A model generated the notes under the pieces. It made no database searches. It was not told the origin of the DNA and saw only the letters and a program-made list of their open reading frames with translations. Source: Rhodospirillaceae bacterium (GTDB lineage Bacteria; Pseudomonadota; Alphaproteobacteria; Reyranellales; Reyranellaceae). From it: a stretch of DNA of 64,000 nucleotides. Where the stretch lies: assembly GCA_009772935.1 (NCBI GenBank), contig WOUR01000008.1, forward strand, positions 186,001-250,000, in the 5' to 3' direction. The position numbers and the translations under genes were made by a program. Shown here piece by piece: positions 11,268-18,852 of this stretch. Positions within the stretch are counted from its first letter, which is position 1, and each line of letters begins with the position of its first letter.

Positions 11268-12488
11268 ATGCTTTATCAAGCCTACGAATTCCAGCGGCAG
11301 CTCTCCGTCCCCCTCCGGATGTGGGCCAGCACCCTCGAGCAGGTCTATTCCAGCCCCTACAATCCGTGGGCGGAAACCTGGGTCGGCAAGTCGATCGCCG
11401 CGGGCGCGGAGATCATGACGCGCCTCACCCAGAACTACGGCAAGCCGGCGTTCGGGCTGAAGACGACGACGGTCGGCGACGAGACCGTGGCGGTCAACGA
11501 AGAAATCCTGCTGCGCAAGCCGTTCTGCCAGCTCCTCCATTTCCGTCGCGACACCGCCCGTCGCGACCCCAAGGTGCTGGTGGTGGCGCCGATGAGCGGC
11601 CACTACGCCACCCTGTTGCGTGGGACGGTCGAGGCCTTGCTGCCCGACCATGACGTCCACATCACCGACTGGATCGACGCCCGCGAGGTGCCGCTCAGCC
11701 AGGGCAATTTCGACCTCGACGACTACATCGACTACGTCTCGGACTTCTGCCGCTACCTCGGACCGGACGTCCATGTCATCGCCGTCTGCCAGCCGTCGGT
11801 ACCGGTGCTGGGTGCCGCCGCGCTGATGGCGGAGGCCAAGGAGCCGCGCCAGCCCAAGTCGCTCACCCTGATGGGCGGCCCGATCGACACTCGCGTGAGC
11901 CCGACGGTCCCCAATGACCTCGCGATGCGCAACTCGATGATGTGGTTCCGGCATAACGTCATCTCGACGGTGCCGCTCAACTATCCGGGCGCTCTGCGCC
12001 GCGTCTATCCCGGCTTCCTGCAGCTCACCTCGTTCATCAGCATGAATCTCGACCGCCACGTGAATGCGCACATGCGTCAGTTCGAGCACCTGGTGAAGGG
12101 CGACGACGATCCGGCAGAGGCTCACCGCGCCTTCTACGACGAATATCTCGCCGTGATGGACCTCAGCGCCGAGTTCTATCTCCAGACCATCGAGGTCGTG
12201 TTCAAGGAGCACCTGCTGCCGCGCGGCGAATGGGTGAGCCGCGGCCGCAAGATCGATCCCTCCTTCATCGAGACCGCCCTGATGACGGTCGAGGGCGAAC
12301 TGGACGACATTTCCGGCGTTGGCCAGACCAAGGCGGCGCATGCACTGACGCCCAACATTCCCGGCGCCCGGCACGTGCACTGGGAACAGCCGCGGGTCGG
12401 CCATTACGGCATCTTCAACGGCCGCAAATGGCGCGAACAGATCATGCCGCGGGTCCGCGCCTTCATTCGCGAGAACGACGACCGCTAG
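11268..12488 (+). CDS. phaZ: Intracellular polyhydroxyalkanoate depolymerase
   Basis: Mobilises stored polyhydroxybutyrate granules in the cytoplasm. The 406-residue protein starts with the family-typical MLYQAYEFQR. It carries a cysteine nucleophile (Cys174) in VCQPSVPVLG, which replaces the serine lipase box in intracellular PhaZ enzymes. A C-terminal His is likely in the VGHYGIF segment near residue 380. The ATG is preceded directly by CCGCGGCCC with no ribosome-binding site. No PHA synthase or phasin gene is in the window, so this is a separate locus. The mscS gene follows with its own stress promoter. Confidence 0.9.
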   Translation: MLYQAYEFQRQLSVPLRMWASTLEQVYSSPYNPWAETWVGKSIAAGAEIMTRLTQNYGKPAFGLKTTTVGDETVAVNEEILLRKPFCQLLHFRRDTARRDPKVLVVAPMSGHYATLLRGTVEALLPDHDVHITDWIDAREVPLSQGNFDLDDYIDYVSDFCRYLGPDVHVIAVCQPSVPVLGAAALMAEAKEPRQPKSLTLMGGPIDTRVSPTVPNDLAMRNSMMWFRHNVISTVPLNYPGALRRVYPGFLQLTSFISMNLDRHVNAHMRQFEHLVKGDDDPAEAHRAFYDEYLAVMDLSAEFYLQTIEVVFKEHLLPRGEWVSRGRKIDPSFIETALMTVEGELDDISGVGQTKAAHALTPNIPGARHVHWEQPRVGHYGIFNGRKWREQIMPRVRAFIRENDDR

Positions 12489-12509
12489 AGCCGCGCCCGG
12501 GCCGGCGGA

Positions 12510-12535
12510 GGAACCACCAACGCGTTCCACACGTT
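12510..12535 (+). promoter_or_regulatory. EcfG-type general-stress promoter of mscS
   Basis: GGAAC at 12510-12514 and CGTT at 12532-12535 are separated by 17 bp, an exact match to the alphaproteobacterial EcfG consensus. The expected start point near 12541 is almost at the ATG (12545), so a leaderless or near-leaderless message is predicted. Confidence 0.6.
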
Positions 12536-12544
12536 GCCCCTCTC

Positions 12545-13351
12545 ATGGGTATCGAGGAACAGTGGAACCACGCCGCCAATATAATGGTGGCCATGGGGAC
12601 GACCTACGGACTTCGCGTCATAGGCGCTATCATCATCCTGTGCATCGGCTGGATGGCATCGCGGCTGCTGTACAGGGCCGTGGTTCGCCTCTGCCAGCAG
12701 ACGCCGCGCATCGACCGCACCGTCGCGCTCTTCCTCGGTAACGGGGCGCGCTACACGGTCCTCGTCTTCACCTTTGTCGCCGTCCTCACGACCTTCGGCA
12801 TCGCCACGACGAGCTTCGTCGCCGTCCTCGGCGCCTTGGGAATTGCCATCGGCCTGGCGCTCCAGGGCACGCTCAGCAACCTCGCGGCTGGAATCATGCT
12901 GGTTGTTTTTCGCCCGTTCCATATTGGCGACCGGGTCGAGACCGTCGGAGTCACCGGCATCGCGCGTGAGATCAACCTGTTCTTCACCGAGATCGACGGC
13001 GACGACAACACCCGCATCGTCATTCCCAACGGCAAACTTTGGGGAGAAGTCCTGAAGGTCCCGACCCGCAATGACACCGCACGTCTGGAGTTCCGCGTTC
13101 CCCGGCCCGCCAACGAAGACATCGACACCTCGATCTCCCGCCTTCGCGGAACGATCGAGCAGGATGCCCGGGTTCTCAAGGTTTCGGCCATCGGGATCGA
13201 TACACTGGAGGCCGACAAGTACACGTTGGCTGCACAGGTATGGACGCAGCGGGCGTCGGCGATGCAGCTCAAGTACGATCTCAACCGAGGGATCAAGCAG
13301 GAGTTCGACCGCGAGCCGGCGCCGGGCGCGGTGGAGCGCCGCGCCGGATAG
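12545..13351 (+). CDS. Small-conductance mechanosensitive channel (MscS family)
   Basis: The 268-residue inner-membrane channel releases solutes on hypo-osmotic shock. Helices lie at about residues 18-40 and 57-77. The pore helix at about 84-112 has the conserved glycine/alanine packing (ALGIAIGLALQGTLSNLAAGI). The cytoplasmic beta domain (FHIGDRVETVGVTGIAREI) and alpha/beta C-terminus follow. Length is close to E. coli MscS (286). An EcfG-type promoter lies immediately upstream, fitting osmotic-stress induction. No Shine-Dalgarno precedes the ATG; in-frame ATGs at 12584 and 12593 also lack one and would trim the N-terminus before the first helix. Confidence 0.93.
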   Translation: MGIEEQWNHAANIMVAMGTTYGLRVIGAIIILCIGWMASRLLYRAVVRLCQQTPRIDRTVALFLGNGARYTVLVFTFVAVLTTFGIATTSFVAVLGALGIAIGLALQGTLSNLAAGIMLVVFRPFHIGDRVETVGVTGIAREINLFFTEIDGDDNTRIVIPNGKLWGEVLKVPTRNDTARLEFRVPRPANEDIDTSISRLRGTIEQDARVLKVSAIGIDTLEADKYTLAAQVWTQRASAMQLKYDLNRGIKQEFDREPAPGAVERRAG

Positions 13352-13366
13352 GGCTAGCATCGCTCT

Positions 13367-14224
13367 ATGACCGACCTCCCCGTCACCGTCTCAGAGTGGA
13401 AGCCCGCCCCCTTCGATCTGAAGGGGGAAACGGTGTTCGCGATCGGCGACGTTCATGGCTGTGCGGCCGAACTCGGGGCGCTCCTGAAGTCCATTGCCGG
13501 ACTGGCGGGAGAATCCAAAGGCCGGCGCCGATTGATCTACCTCGGCGACATGATCAACCGCGGCCCCGACAGCGCCGGCGTGCTCGAACTGTGGGCGCGC
13601 AACGAGGAGGCGCATGGGGTCGACCATGTCGACCGCCTGATGGGCAACCACGAGATCATGATGATGCTCACGGTCGTCGGCGGGCCGCACGCGCACAAGG
13701 CCGAGACCATGTGGCTCAGCAAGCGCATGGGCGGTCACATTCTGCTCGACGAGATGGCGGCGCGCGCCGGCCGTGCGGGAGTCCATGCAGACCAGGCTCT
13801 GCTGCACGATGCCCTTGGCGAGACGGTCGTGCACCGCCTGCAGGGTATGCGCTCGCATGTCCGACTGGGCAACACGGTGTTCGTCCATGGCGGCCTCGAT
13901 CCACATGCCGACCAGGACGAGTTTCTCGCACGGCCCTGGCTGGTCTTCACCGAGGCGCGCTGGGCGTGGATCAATCACGGGTTCCTGGACTGGAAGCGGG
14001 GCTTCGGCGGCACGCTGGTGGTCCATGGCCACACACCGCCCGACAAGCATACGGCGATCAGCGGCATGGAAGATCCGCACCTGTTCGAGGGCGACCGCCT
14101 GGGTCTCGACGGGGGCAGCGCCCGCACCGGCATCGTGACCGGAGCTCAGATCGAGGATGGCCGCTATCGCATCCTGAAGGCCGGCACGCCTTTCGAGACT
14201 CCCATTTCTTCCGACGCCGGGTGA
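13367..14224 (+). CDS. Calcineurin-like metallophosphatase (Ser/Thr phosphatase / Ap4A hydrolase type)
   Basis: The 285-residue enzyme has every motif of the PPP metallophosphoesterase fold. They are GDVHGC near residues 27-32, GDMINRG near 62-68, GNHE near 92-95, the histidine of VHGGLDP near 173 and the histidine of VHGHTP near 221. These bind two metal ions. Members dephosphorylate phosphoserine/threonine or hydrolyse diadenosine tetraphosphate; specificity is not readable. It starts 15 bp after the mscS stop and could be read from the same stress promoter. Confidence 0.9.
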   Translation: MTDLPVTVSEWKPAPFDLKGETVFAIGDVHGCAAELGALLKSIAGLAGESKGRRRLIYLGDMINRGPDSAGVLELWARNEEAHGVDHVDRLMGNHEIMMMLTVVGGPHAHKAETMWLSKRMGGHILLDEMAARAGRAGVHADQALLHDALGETVVHRLQGMRSHVRLGNTVFVHGGLDPHADQDEFLARPWLVFTEARWAWINHGFLDWKRGFGGTLVVHGHTPPDKHTAISGMEDPHLFEGDRLGLDGGSARTGIVTGAQIEDGRYRILKAGTPFETPISSDAG

Positions 14225-14246
14225 GATGAATTAATTCGGCCCAGGG

Positions 14247-14274
14247 TGTCGGCATGAAGCCCGTTCCTGCGTCC
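14247..14274 (+). promoter_or_regulatory. Predicted ECF42-type promoter, copy 1
   Basis: TGTCGG (14247-14252) and CGTCC (14270-14274) are 17 bp apart, upstream of the YciI gene at 14300. The same bipartite element with identical spacing recurs at 15946-15973. ECF42 sigma factors are known to use a TGTCGA-like -35 element, so autoregulation by the adjacent sigma gene is likely. Confidence 0.6.
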
Positions 14275-14299
14275 TCCGTCCAACAGGAGCCGATGATCC

Positions 14300-14689
14300 A
14301 TGCTCTACGCCATCCTTTGCTACAACTCCGAGGAAGCCATCGGCGCGTGGTCCAAGGACTATCACGACGAGACGATGACGAAGCTCTACGCCGTGAACGA
14401 CAAGCTCGCTCGGCAAGGGCGACTGGGGCCGGTTGCGCGCCTGCTGCCGACGACGGCGGCCACGACCCTGCGCAAGGGTCGCGAGGAGATGGTGATCGAC
14501 GGACCCTTCGCGGAGACCAAGGAACAGCTCCTCGGCTTCTACGTCATCGACTGCGCCTCGCTGGAGGAGGCGCTCGACACGGCGAAGGAACTCGCCAAGG
14601 CCAACCCTGGCACCGGCAGCTACGAGATCCGGCCGGTGGCCGAATTCCACCCCAGCCAGTTCCCCGTCGGAAGCAAGCCCGTCGCATGA
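14300..14689 (+). CDS. YciI/DGPF-domain protein partnered with an ECF sigma factor
   Basis: The 129-residue protein has the DGPF signature, seen as DGPFAETKEQLLG near residues 73-85, and a ferredoxin-like YciI fold. Proteins of this type are the standard genomic partners of ECF42 sigma factors; their biochemical role is unknown, though a dimeric small-molecule-binding or enzymatic role has been suggested. CAGGAG at 14284-14289 precedes the ATG. Its stop overlaps the sigma-factor start (ATGA), indicating translational coupling. Confidence 0.9.
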   Translation: MLYAILCYNSEEAIGAWSKDYHDETMTKLYAVNDKLARQGRLGPVARLLPTTAATTLRKGREEMVIDGPFAETKEQLLGFYVIDCASLEEALDTAKELAKANPGTGSYEIRPVAEFHPSQFPVGSKPVA

Positions 14690-15927
14690 CCGATCTCGGC
14701 TGGATCGACCCGGTTCTGACAGCCGCCCGCCCCCGGGTGATGGGGGCGCTGCTGCGGTACTTCCGGACTCTCGATACGGCCGAGGAAGCCTTCCAGGAAG
14801 CCTGCCTGCGCGCGCTCAAGAGCTGGCCGCAGAACGGCCCGCCCCGCGATGCCGCCGCCTGGCTGATCCTGGTCGGACGCAACGCCGCGATGGACCAGGT
14901 CCGCCGGCGGGCGAGGGAGACGGAACTGCCGGACGAGGCGGTGCTGTCGGACCTCGACGATGCCGAGGCTTCCCTGGCCGACCGGCTCGACGGCGAACAC
15001 TACAAGGACGACATCCTGCGGCTGCTGTTCGTCTGCTGCCATCCCGAACTGCCGGCGACGCAGCAGATCGCGCTGGCCCTGCGCATCGTCTGCGGCCTCT
15101 CGGTGACGCAGATCGCCCAGGCCTTCCTGGTCGGCGAGGCCGCCATGGAGCAGCGCATCACCCGCGCCAAGGCCCGCATCGGCAATGCCGGCGCCGCGTT
15201 CGAGACACCGGGCGCACCGGAACGGGCCGAACGGCTCGCCGCTGTCGCCGCCATGATCTACCTGCTCTTCAACGAGGGGTATTCCTCGAGCAGCAGCCGC
15301 GAGGCCGAGGCGCGCAAGCCGCTGGCCGAGGAGGCGATCTGGCTGGGCCGCCTGCTGCTGCGCCTGTTTCCCGCCGAGCCGGAGATCATGGGCCTCACCG
15401 CGCTGATGCTCCTGCAGCGGGCACGGGCGAAGGCGCGCTTCGACGGGGACGGCAACGTCGTCCTTCTCGAGGACCAGGATCGCAGCCTGTGGAGCCGCCC
15501 GCGGATCGCCGAAGGACTCGCCCTGATCGACAAGGCGATGCGGCATCGGCAGCCGGGCCCCTATCAGATCCAGGCGGCGATCGCCGCGCTGCATGCCCGC
15601 GCGCAACGCGCCGAGGACACGGACTGGGCCCAGATCGACCTGCTCTATGCCAATCTCGAACGCCTGCAGCCCTCGCCCGTCGTGACGCTCAATCGCGCCG
15701 TTGCCGTTTCCAAGGTGAAGGGCCCCCAGGCCGCGCTCGAAATGATCGAATCGCTCGGCGAGCGGCTGAAGGGCTATTTCTACTTCCATGGCGTCAAGGG
15801 AGCGCTGCTGGAGCAGCTCGCGCGGCCCCTCGAGGCTCGCGAAGCCTTCGGCCATGCGATTGCGCTGGCCAACAGCCCGGCTGAGGCTGCGCACATCCGC
15901 CAGCACCTCGACAGGCTCTCGTCCTAG
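14686..15927 (+). CDS. ECF42-type RNA polymerase sigma factor with long C-terminal extension
   Basis: In the 413-residue protein, residues 10 to about 95 carry sigma region 2 (DTAEEAFQEACLRALKSWP and AAWLILVGRNAAMDQVRR). Residues about 125-175 carry region 4 (LPATQQIALALRIVCGLSVTQIAQAFLV). The remaining 230 or so residues form a helical TPR-like extension (LIDKAMRHRQPGPYQIQAAIAALHARA and similar units), the hallmark of the ECF42 group. No anti-sigma factor is present, also typical: activity is thought to depend on the extension. The start overlaps the YciI stop by 4 bp. A matching promoter element lies upstream of the pair and again before the VOC gene. Confidence 0.93.
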   Translation: MTDLGWIDPVLTAARPRVMGALLRYFRTLDTAEEAFQEACLRALKSWPQNGPPRDAAAWLILVGRNAAMDQVRRRARETELPDEAVLSDLDDAEASLADRLDGEHYKDDILRLLFVCCHPELPATQQIALALRIVCGLSVTQIAQAFLVGEAAMEQRITRAKARIGNAGAAFETPGAPERAERLAAVAAMIYLLFNEGYSSSSSREAEARKPLAEEAIWLGRLLLRLFPAEPEIMGLTALMLLQRARAKARFDGDGNVVLLEDQDRSLWSRPRIAEGLALIDKAMRHRQPGPYQIQAAIAALHARAQRAEDTDWAQIDLLYANLERLQPSPVVTLNRAVAVSKVKGPQAALEMIESLGERLKGYFYFHGVKGALLEQLARPLEAREAFGHAIALANSPAEAAHIRQHLDRLSS

Positions 15928-15945
15928 AAAAAATTCCGGCGGCAA

Positions 15946-15973
15946 TGTCGGAAGCCGCGTCGGCCGTTCGTCC
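15946..15973 (+). promoter_or_regulatory. Predicted ECF42-type promoter, copy 2
   Basis: TGTCGG (15946-15951) and CGTCC (15969-15973) are 17 bp apart and lie 31 bp before the VOC start at 16005. They are identical in both boxes and spacing to the element at 14247-14274, making a shared sigma regulon likely. Confidence 0.6.
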
Positions 15974-16004
15974 TCGGGACATGACATCAGCCCGGGAGAC
16001 CGTC

Positions 16005-16415
16005 ATGAACCCTACCGTCCAGCCGCCCGTCCTCGGTGGCCCCTGCCCCTATCTTTCCGTCAGCAATGCCGCCAAGGCCGCCGAGTTCTACGTCGAGGCG
16101 CTCGGCGCCCAGGAAGTCATGCGCATGCCGCCCGACGACAAGGGCCGCTACATGCACATCCATCTGGTGATCAACGGCGGATCGCTGATGCTGGCCGACG
16201 CCTTCCCCGAGCACGGCGCACCGCTGGAGAAGCCGGCCGCCTTCACGCTCCATCTCCAGGTCGACGATGTCGACGCCGCCTTCGACCGGGCGATCAAGGC
16301 CGGCGCCACGGTCGCACTGCCGGTCCAGGACATGTTCTGGGGCGATCGCTACGGCCAATTCCGCGATCCGTTCGGCGTCCTGTGGTCGATGGGCGCGCGT
16401 CTCCCGAAGGGCTGA
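16005..16415 (+). CDS. VOC family protein (PhnB/glyoxalase-like)
   Basis: The 136-residue protein is a single-chain VOC module with paired beta-alpha-beta units: PYLSVSNAAKAAEFYVEALGA at the N-terminus and WGDRYGQFRDPFGVLWSM at the C-terminus. The latter is the PhnB-like signature in which the usual metal-ligand positions are only partly retained. The start at 16005 is set by GGGAG at 15994-15998; a longer in-frame start at 15945 would cross the predicted ECF42 promoter. A DoxX-like gene follows after 2 bp. VOC proteins are frequent partners of ECF42/YciI loci. Confidence 0.88.
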   Translation: MNPTVQPPVLGGPCPYLSVSNAAKAAEFYVEALGAQEVMRMPPDDKGRYMHIHLVINGGSLMLADAFPEHGAPLEKPAAFTLHLQVDDVDAAFDRAIKAGATVALPVQDMFWGDRYGQFRDPFGVLWSMGARLPKG

Positions 16416-16417
16416 TC

Positions 16418-16810
16418 ATGATCTCCCGACGTGCACTCTGGGCGGGCCGCATCCTCAGCGGTCTCGCCGTCCTGTTCCTGCTCTTCGACGGGATCATCAA
16501 ACTGCCGCCCCTCGATGTCGTAACCACCACGATGAAGGAACTGGGCTATCCGACGACCGATTCCTTTGCGCGCTTCCTGGGTTTCGTGACACTCGCGTGT
16601 ACGGCGCTTTACGCCTGGCCGCGAACGGCGCTACTGGGCGCGGTCCTGCTGACCGGCCTTTTCGGCGGTGCGATCGCAACCCACCTCCGGATCGGCAGCC
16701 CGCTGTTCAGCCACACACTGTTCGGCATCTATTTCGGCATCACGGTCTGGGGCGGCCTCTGGCTGCGCGACGAGCGCGTGCGACGGGTGATTCCGTTCCT
16801 GTCCCGATGA
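16418..16810 (+). CDS. DoxX-like small membrane protein
   Basis: This is a 130-residue integral membrane protein with four predicted helices: about residues 7-25, 48-62, 68-86 and 99-116. The FLLFDGIIKL segment after helix 1 is typical of DoxX-like proteins. The role is unknown; family members are linked to respiratory or redox membrane complexes. It lies 2 bp after the VOC stop with GAAGG just upstream, so it is the last gene of the sigma-factor regulon cluster. Its stop faces that of the histidine kinase with a 2-bp gap. Confidence 0.85.
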   Translation: MISRRALWAGRILSGLAVLFLLFDGIIKLPPLDVVTTTMKELGYPTTDSFARFLGFVTLACTALYAWPRTALLGAVLLTGLFGGAIATHLRIGSPLFSHTLFGIYFGITVWGGLWLRDERVRRVIPFLSR

Positions 16811-16812
16811 AC

Positions 16813-18852
16813 TCAGCAGAGCAGGCTCTGGATCTGCTCGGCGAGTTGTCGTTGTTGATAGGGTTTGCTGAGGCGCGGCAGGGCAATCCTGGGGCGCGTC
16901 GGAAGGTCGGCGTAGCCGGTGGCGAGCAGGATCGGAAGGCTGGGCCGCAGGGCACGAGCCTCCTCCGCGAGTTCGAGACCGGTCATGCCTGGCATCGCGT
17001 AATCCGTGATCATGAGATCGATCGGTCTGCCGGACCGCAAGACTTCGAGCGCCTCCGGCCCTGACGATGCCTTGACGACCGTGTGCCCGAGATCCTCGAG
17101 CAGCGACGTCGTACTGAGGCCAATGAGAAAATCGTCGTCGACGAAGAGCAGGGTCGCCCGACGCGTCTCGTGGGGCGCAGGGGCGGCCGCTTCCGAAACC
17201 ATCGGACTCGGAGCGCTGTGCGCGACAGGCAACCAGAGCTCCGCCCGTGTGCCCTGGCCGGGCCTGCTGTACAGGCGCAGGGCGCCCCTGAGCTGTTGGG
17301 CCACGCCGTGGATCATCGAAAGGCCGAGTCCCGTTCCCTTGCCCACGTCCTTTGTAGAGAAGAAGGGCTCGATGGCCTTGCGGAGCGTCTCGCTGTCCAT
17401 GCCCGTACCGGTGTCGGACACGGTGAGGCGCACATACCGGCCCGCCGCGAGATCGCTTGCGGCACTTGTCTCCGCCACATCGAGCGCCAAGGTCAAGGTG
17501 CCCCCTTCCGGCATGGCATCACGGCTGTTGACCGCAAGGTTCAGCAGCGCGAGTTCCACCTGGTTGGCGTCGACATGGGCCGGAGGAATCCCGGTCGGGA
17601 AATCCTGGATCATCGTGACGGAGGGACCGAGCGAGCGGTGCAGCAGGTCGTCCATGCCCCGCACCAGGTCGCCGAGGTCGACCGGCCGGGCGTCCAGCGC
17701 CTGGTGGCGCGCGAAGGCCAACAGGCGCTGCGTCAACGCCGCGCCCCGCTGGGCACCCTGCATCGCGCCGTCGATCAACCGATCGCTCGAGGCATTTGCA
17801 GGCACGCGCTTCCGCAACAGTTCGAGATTACCGATCACCGCCGTCAGCAGGTTGTTGAAGTCGTGCGCGACGCCGCCGGTGAGCTGGCCGATCGACTCCA
17901 GTTTCTGCATCTGCCGGAGCTGTGCCTCCGTCCGTTCCCGCTCGGCGATCTGGGCGAGGAGTTCGTCATGGGCGCTGCGAAGCTGGGCGGTCCGCTCCTC
18001 GACACGCTTCTCGAGCTGTTCGTTCATGCCCTGAAGCGCCACCTCCGCCGACTTGCGCGCGGTGATGTCGGAGGCGAGTCCGACGAAACGCCGAGGCGCT
18101 CCTGCCCCATCGCGGACCAGGCGCGCGCGGACCTCCAGCCAGAGGATTGTGCCGTCTGGTCGCTCGAAGCGGAAATCGGCCGCGAAGTCTTGATTGGACG
18201 CGATGCTTTGACCGAGGCGCTGAACCACGCGCGCCCGATCCTCGGCGACGATCCCCCGCAACAGCTCATCGAGCTCGACCTCCTGCACGACCGAGCGGCC
18301 GAGGATGGACCTGCCCTCGGCCGAGATCGGAAGTCGAGAAGTCGAGAAGTCGAACTCCCAATCGGTCAGCCGCCCGGCATGAAGCGCCGTGCGCAGGCGC
18401 ACATCGCTCTCCCGCAGATTGGCAAGCAAACGCCGCGTGTCATGCTGGCGCCGCCGGCCCTTCACTGCAGCTCGCGCGACACTGATGAGGGTGGTGGGAT
18501 GGAAGGGCCGTTCAATGAACGACACGTTGCCGAGCACGTCCAGCCAGTGCGCCGCGATCGGGTTCCGCTCAGGCCCACCGTCGTGGTCGGTGACGAGAAG
18601 AAATGGCAGGTCGGACCAAGGCGGCTGCCTGGAGAGCCAGGCCACGAGAGGATTGAGATCGGCACCCCGGATTGCTTCCTCCGTCATCAGCAGGAAGGCC
18701 ACACCATCGTCGAGGCATTGCACCACTGCCTTGAGATCGGGACATGCGACGCACGCCACGCCGGTCTGTTGGATCAGGGAACAGGCCACCGCCGCATCTC
18801 GCCCGCGCGGCGCCAGAACCAGGGCGCGCAATTCCCGGGGCGCATCGGTCAT
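16813..18852 (-). CDS. Hybrid PAS sensor histidine kinase with N-terminal degenerate receiver
   Basis: The 679-residue signalling protein is apparently cytosolic, with no membrane helix. Residues 1 to about 130 resemble a receiver domain lacking its phospho-acceptor aspartate (FLLMTEEA where the Asp strand should be). Residues about 150-268 are a PAS domain and about 270-320 a coiled coil. The HisKA domain has His330 in GGVAHDFNNLL. The HATPase follows with Asn442, DTGTGM (480-485) and GTGLGL (506-511). A C-terminal receiver has acidic DDD at 572-574, phospho-acceptor Asp617 and Lys663. The start overlaps the kaiC-like stop by 4 bp, so KaiC and kinase are translationally coupled. No separate response regulator or output gene is adjacent. 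Confidence 0.93.
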   Translation of the reverse strand: MTDAPRELRALVLAPRGRDAAVACSLIQQTGVACVACPDLKAVVQCLDDGVAFLLMTEEAIRGADLNPLVAWLSRQPPWSDLPFLLVTDHDGGPERNPIAAHWLDVLGNVSFIERPFHPTTLISVARAAVKGRRRQHDTRRLLANLRESDVRLRTALHAGRLTDWEFDFSTSRLPISAEGRSILGRSVVQEVELDELLRGIVAEDRARVVQRLGQSIASNQDFAADFRFERPDGTILWLEVRARLVRDGAGAPRRFVGLASDITARKSAEVALQGMNEQLEKRVEERTAQLRSAHDELLAQIAERERTEAQLRQMQKLESIGQLTGGVAHDFNNLLTAVIGNLELLRKRVPANASSDRLIDGAMQGAQRGAALTQRLLAFARHQALDARPVDLGDLVRGMDDLLHRSLGPSVTMIQDFPTGIPPAHVDANQVELALLNLAVNSRDAMPEGGTLTLALDVAETSAASDLAAGRYVRLTVSDTGTGMDSETLRKAIEPFFSTKDVGKGTGLGLSMIHGVAQQLRGALRLYSRPGQGTRAELWLPVAHSAPSPMVSEAAAPAPHETRRATLLFVDDDFLIGLSTTSLLEDLGHTVVKASSGPEALEVLRSGRPIDLMITDYAMPGMTGLELAEEARALRPSLPILLATGYADLPTRPRIALPRLSKPYQQRQLAEQIQSLLC

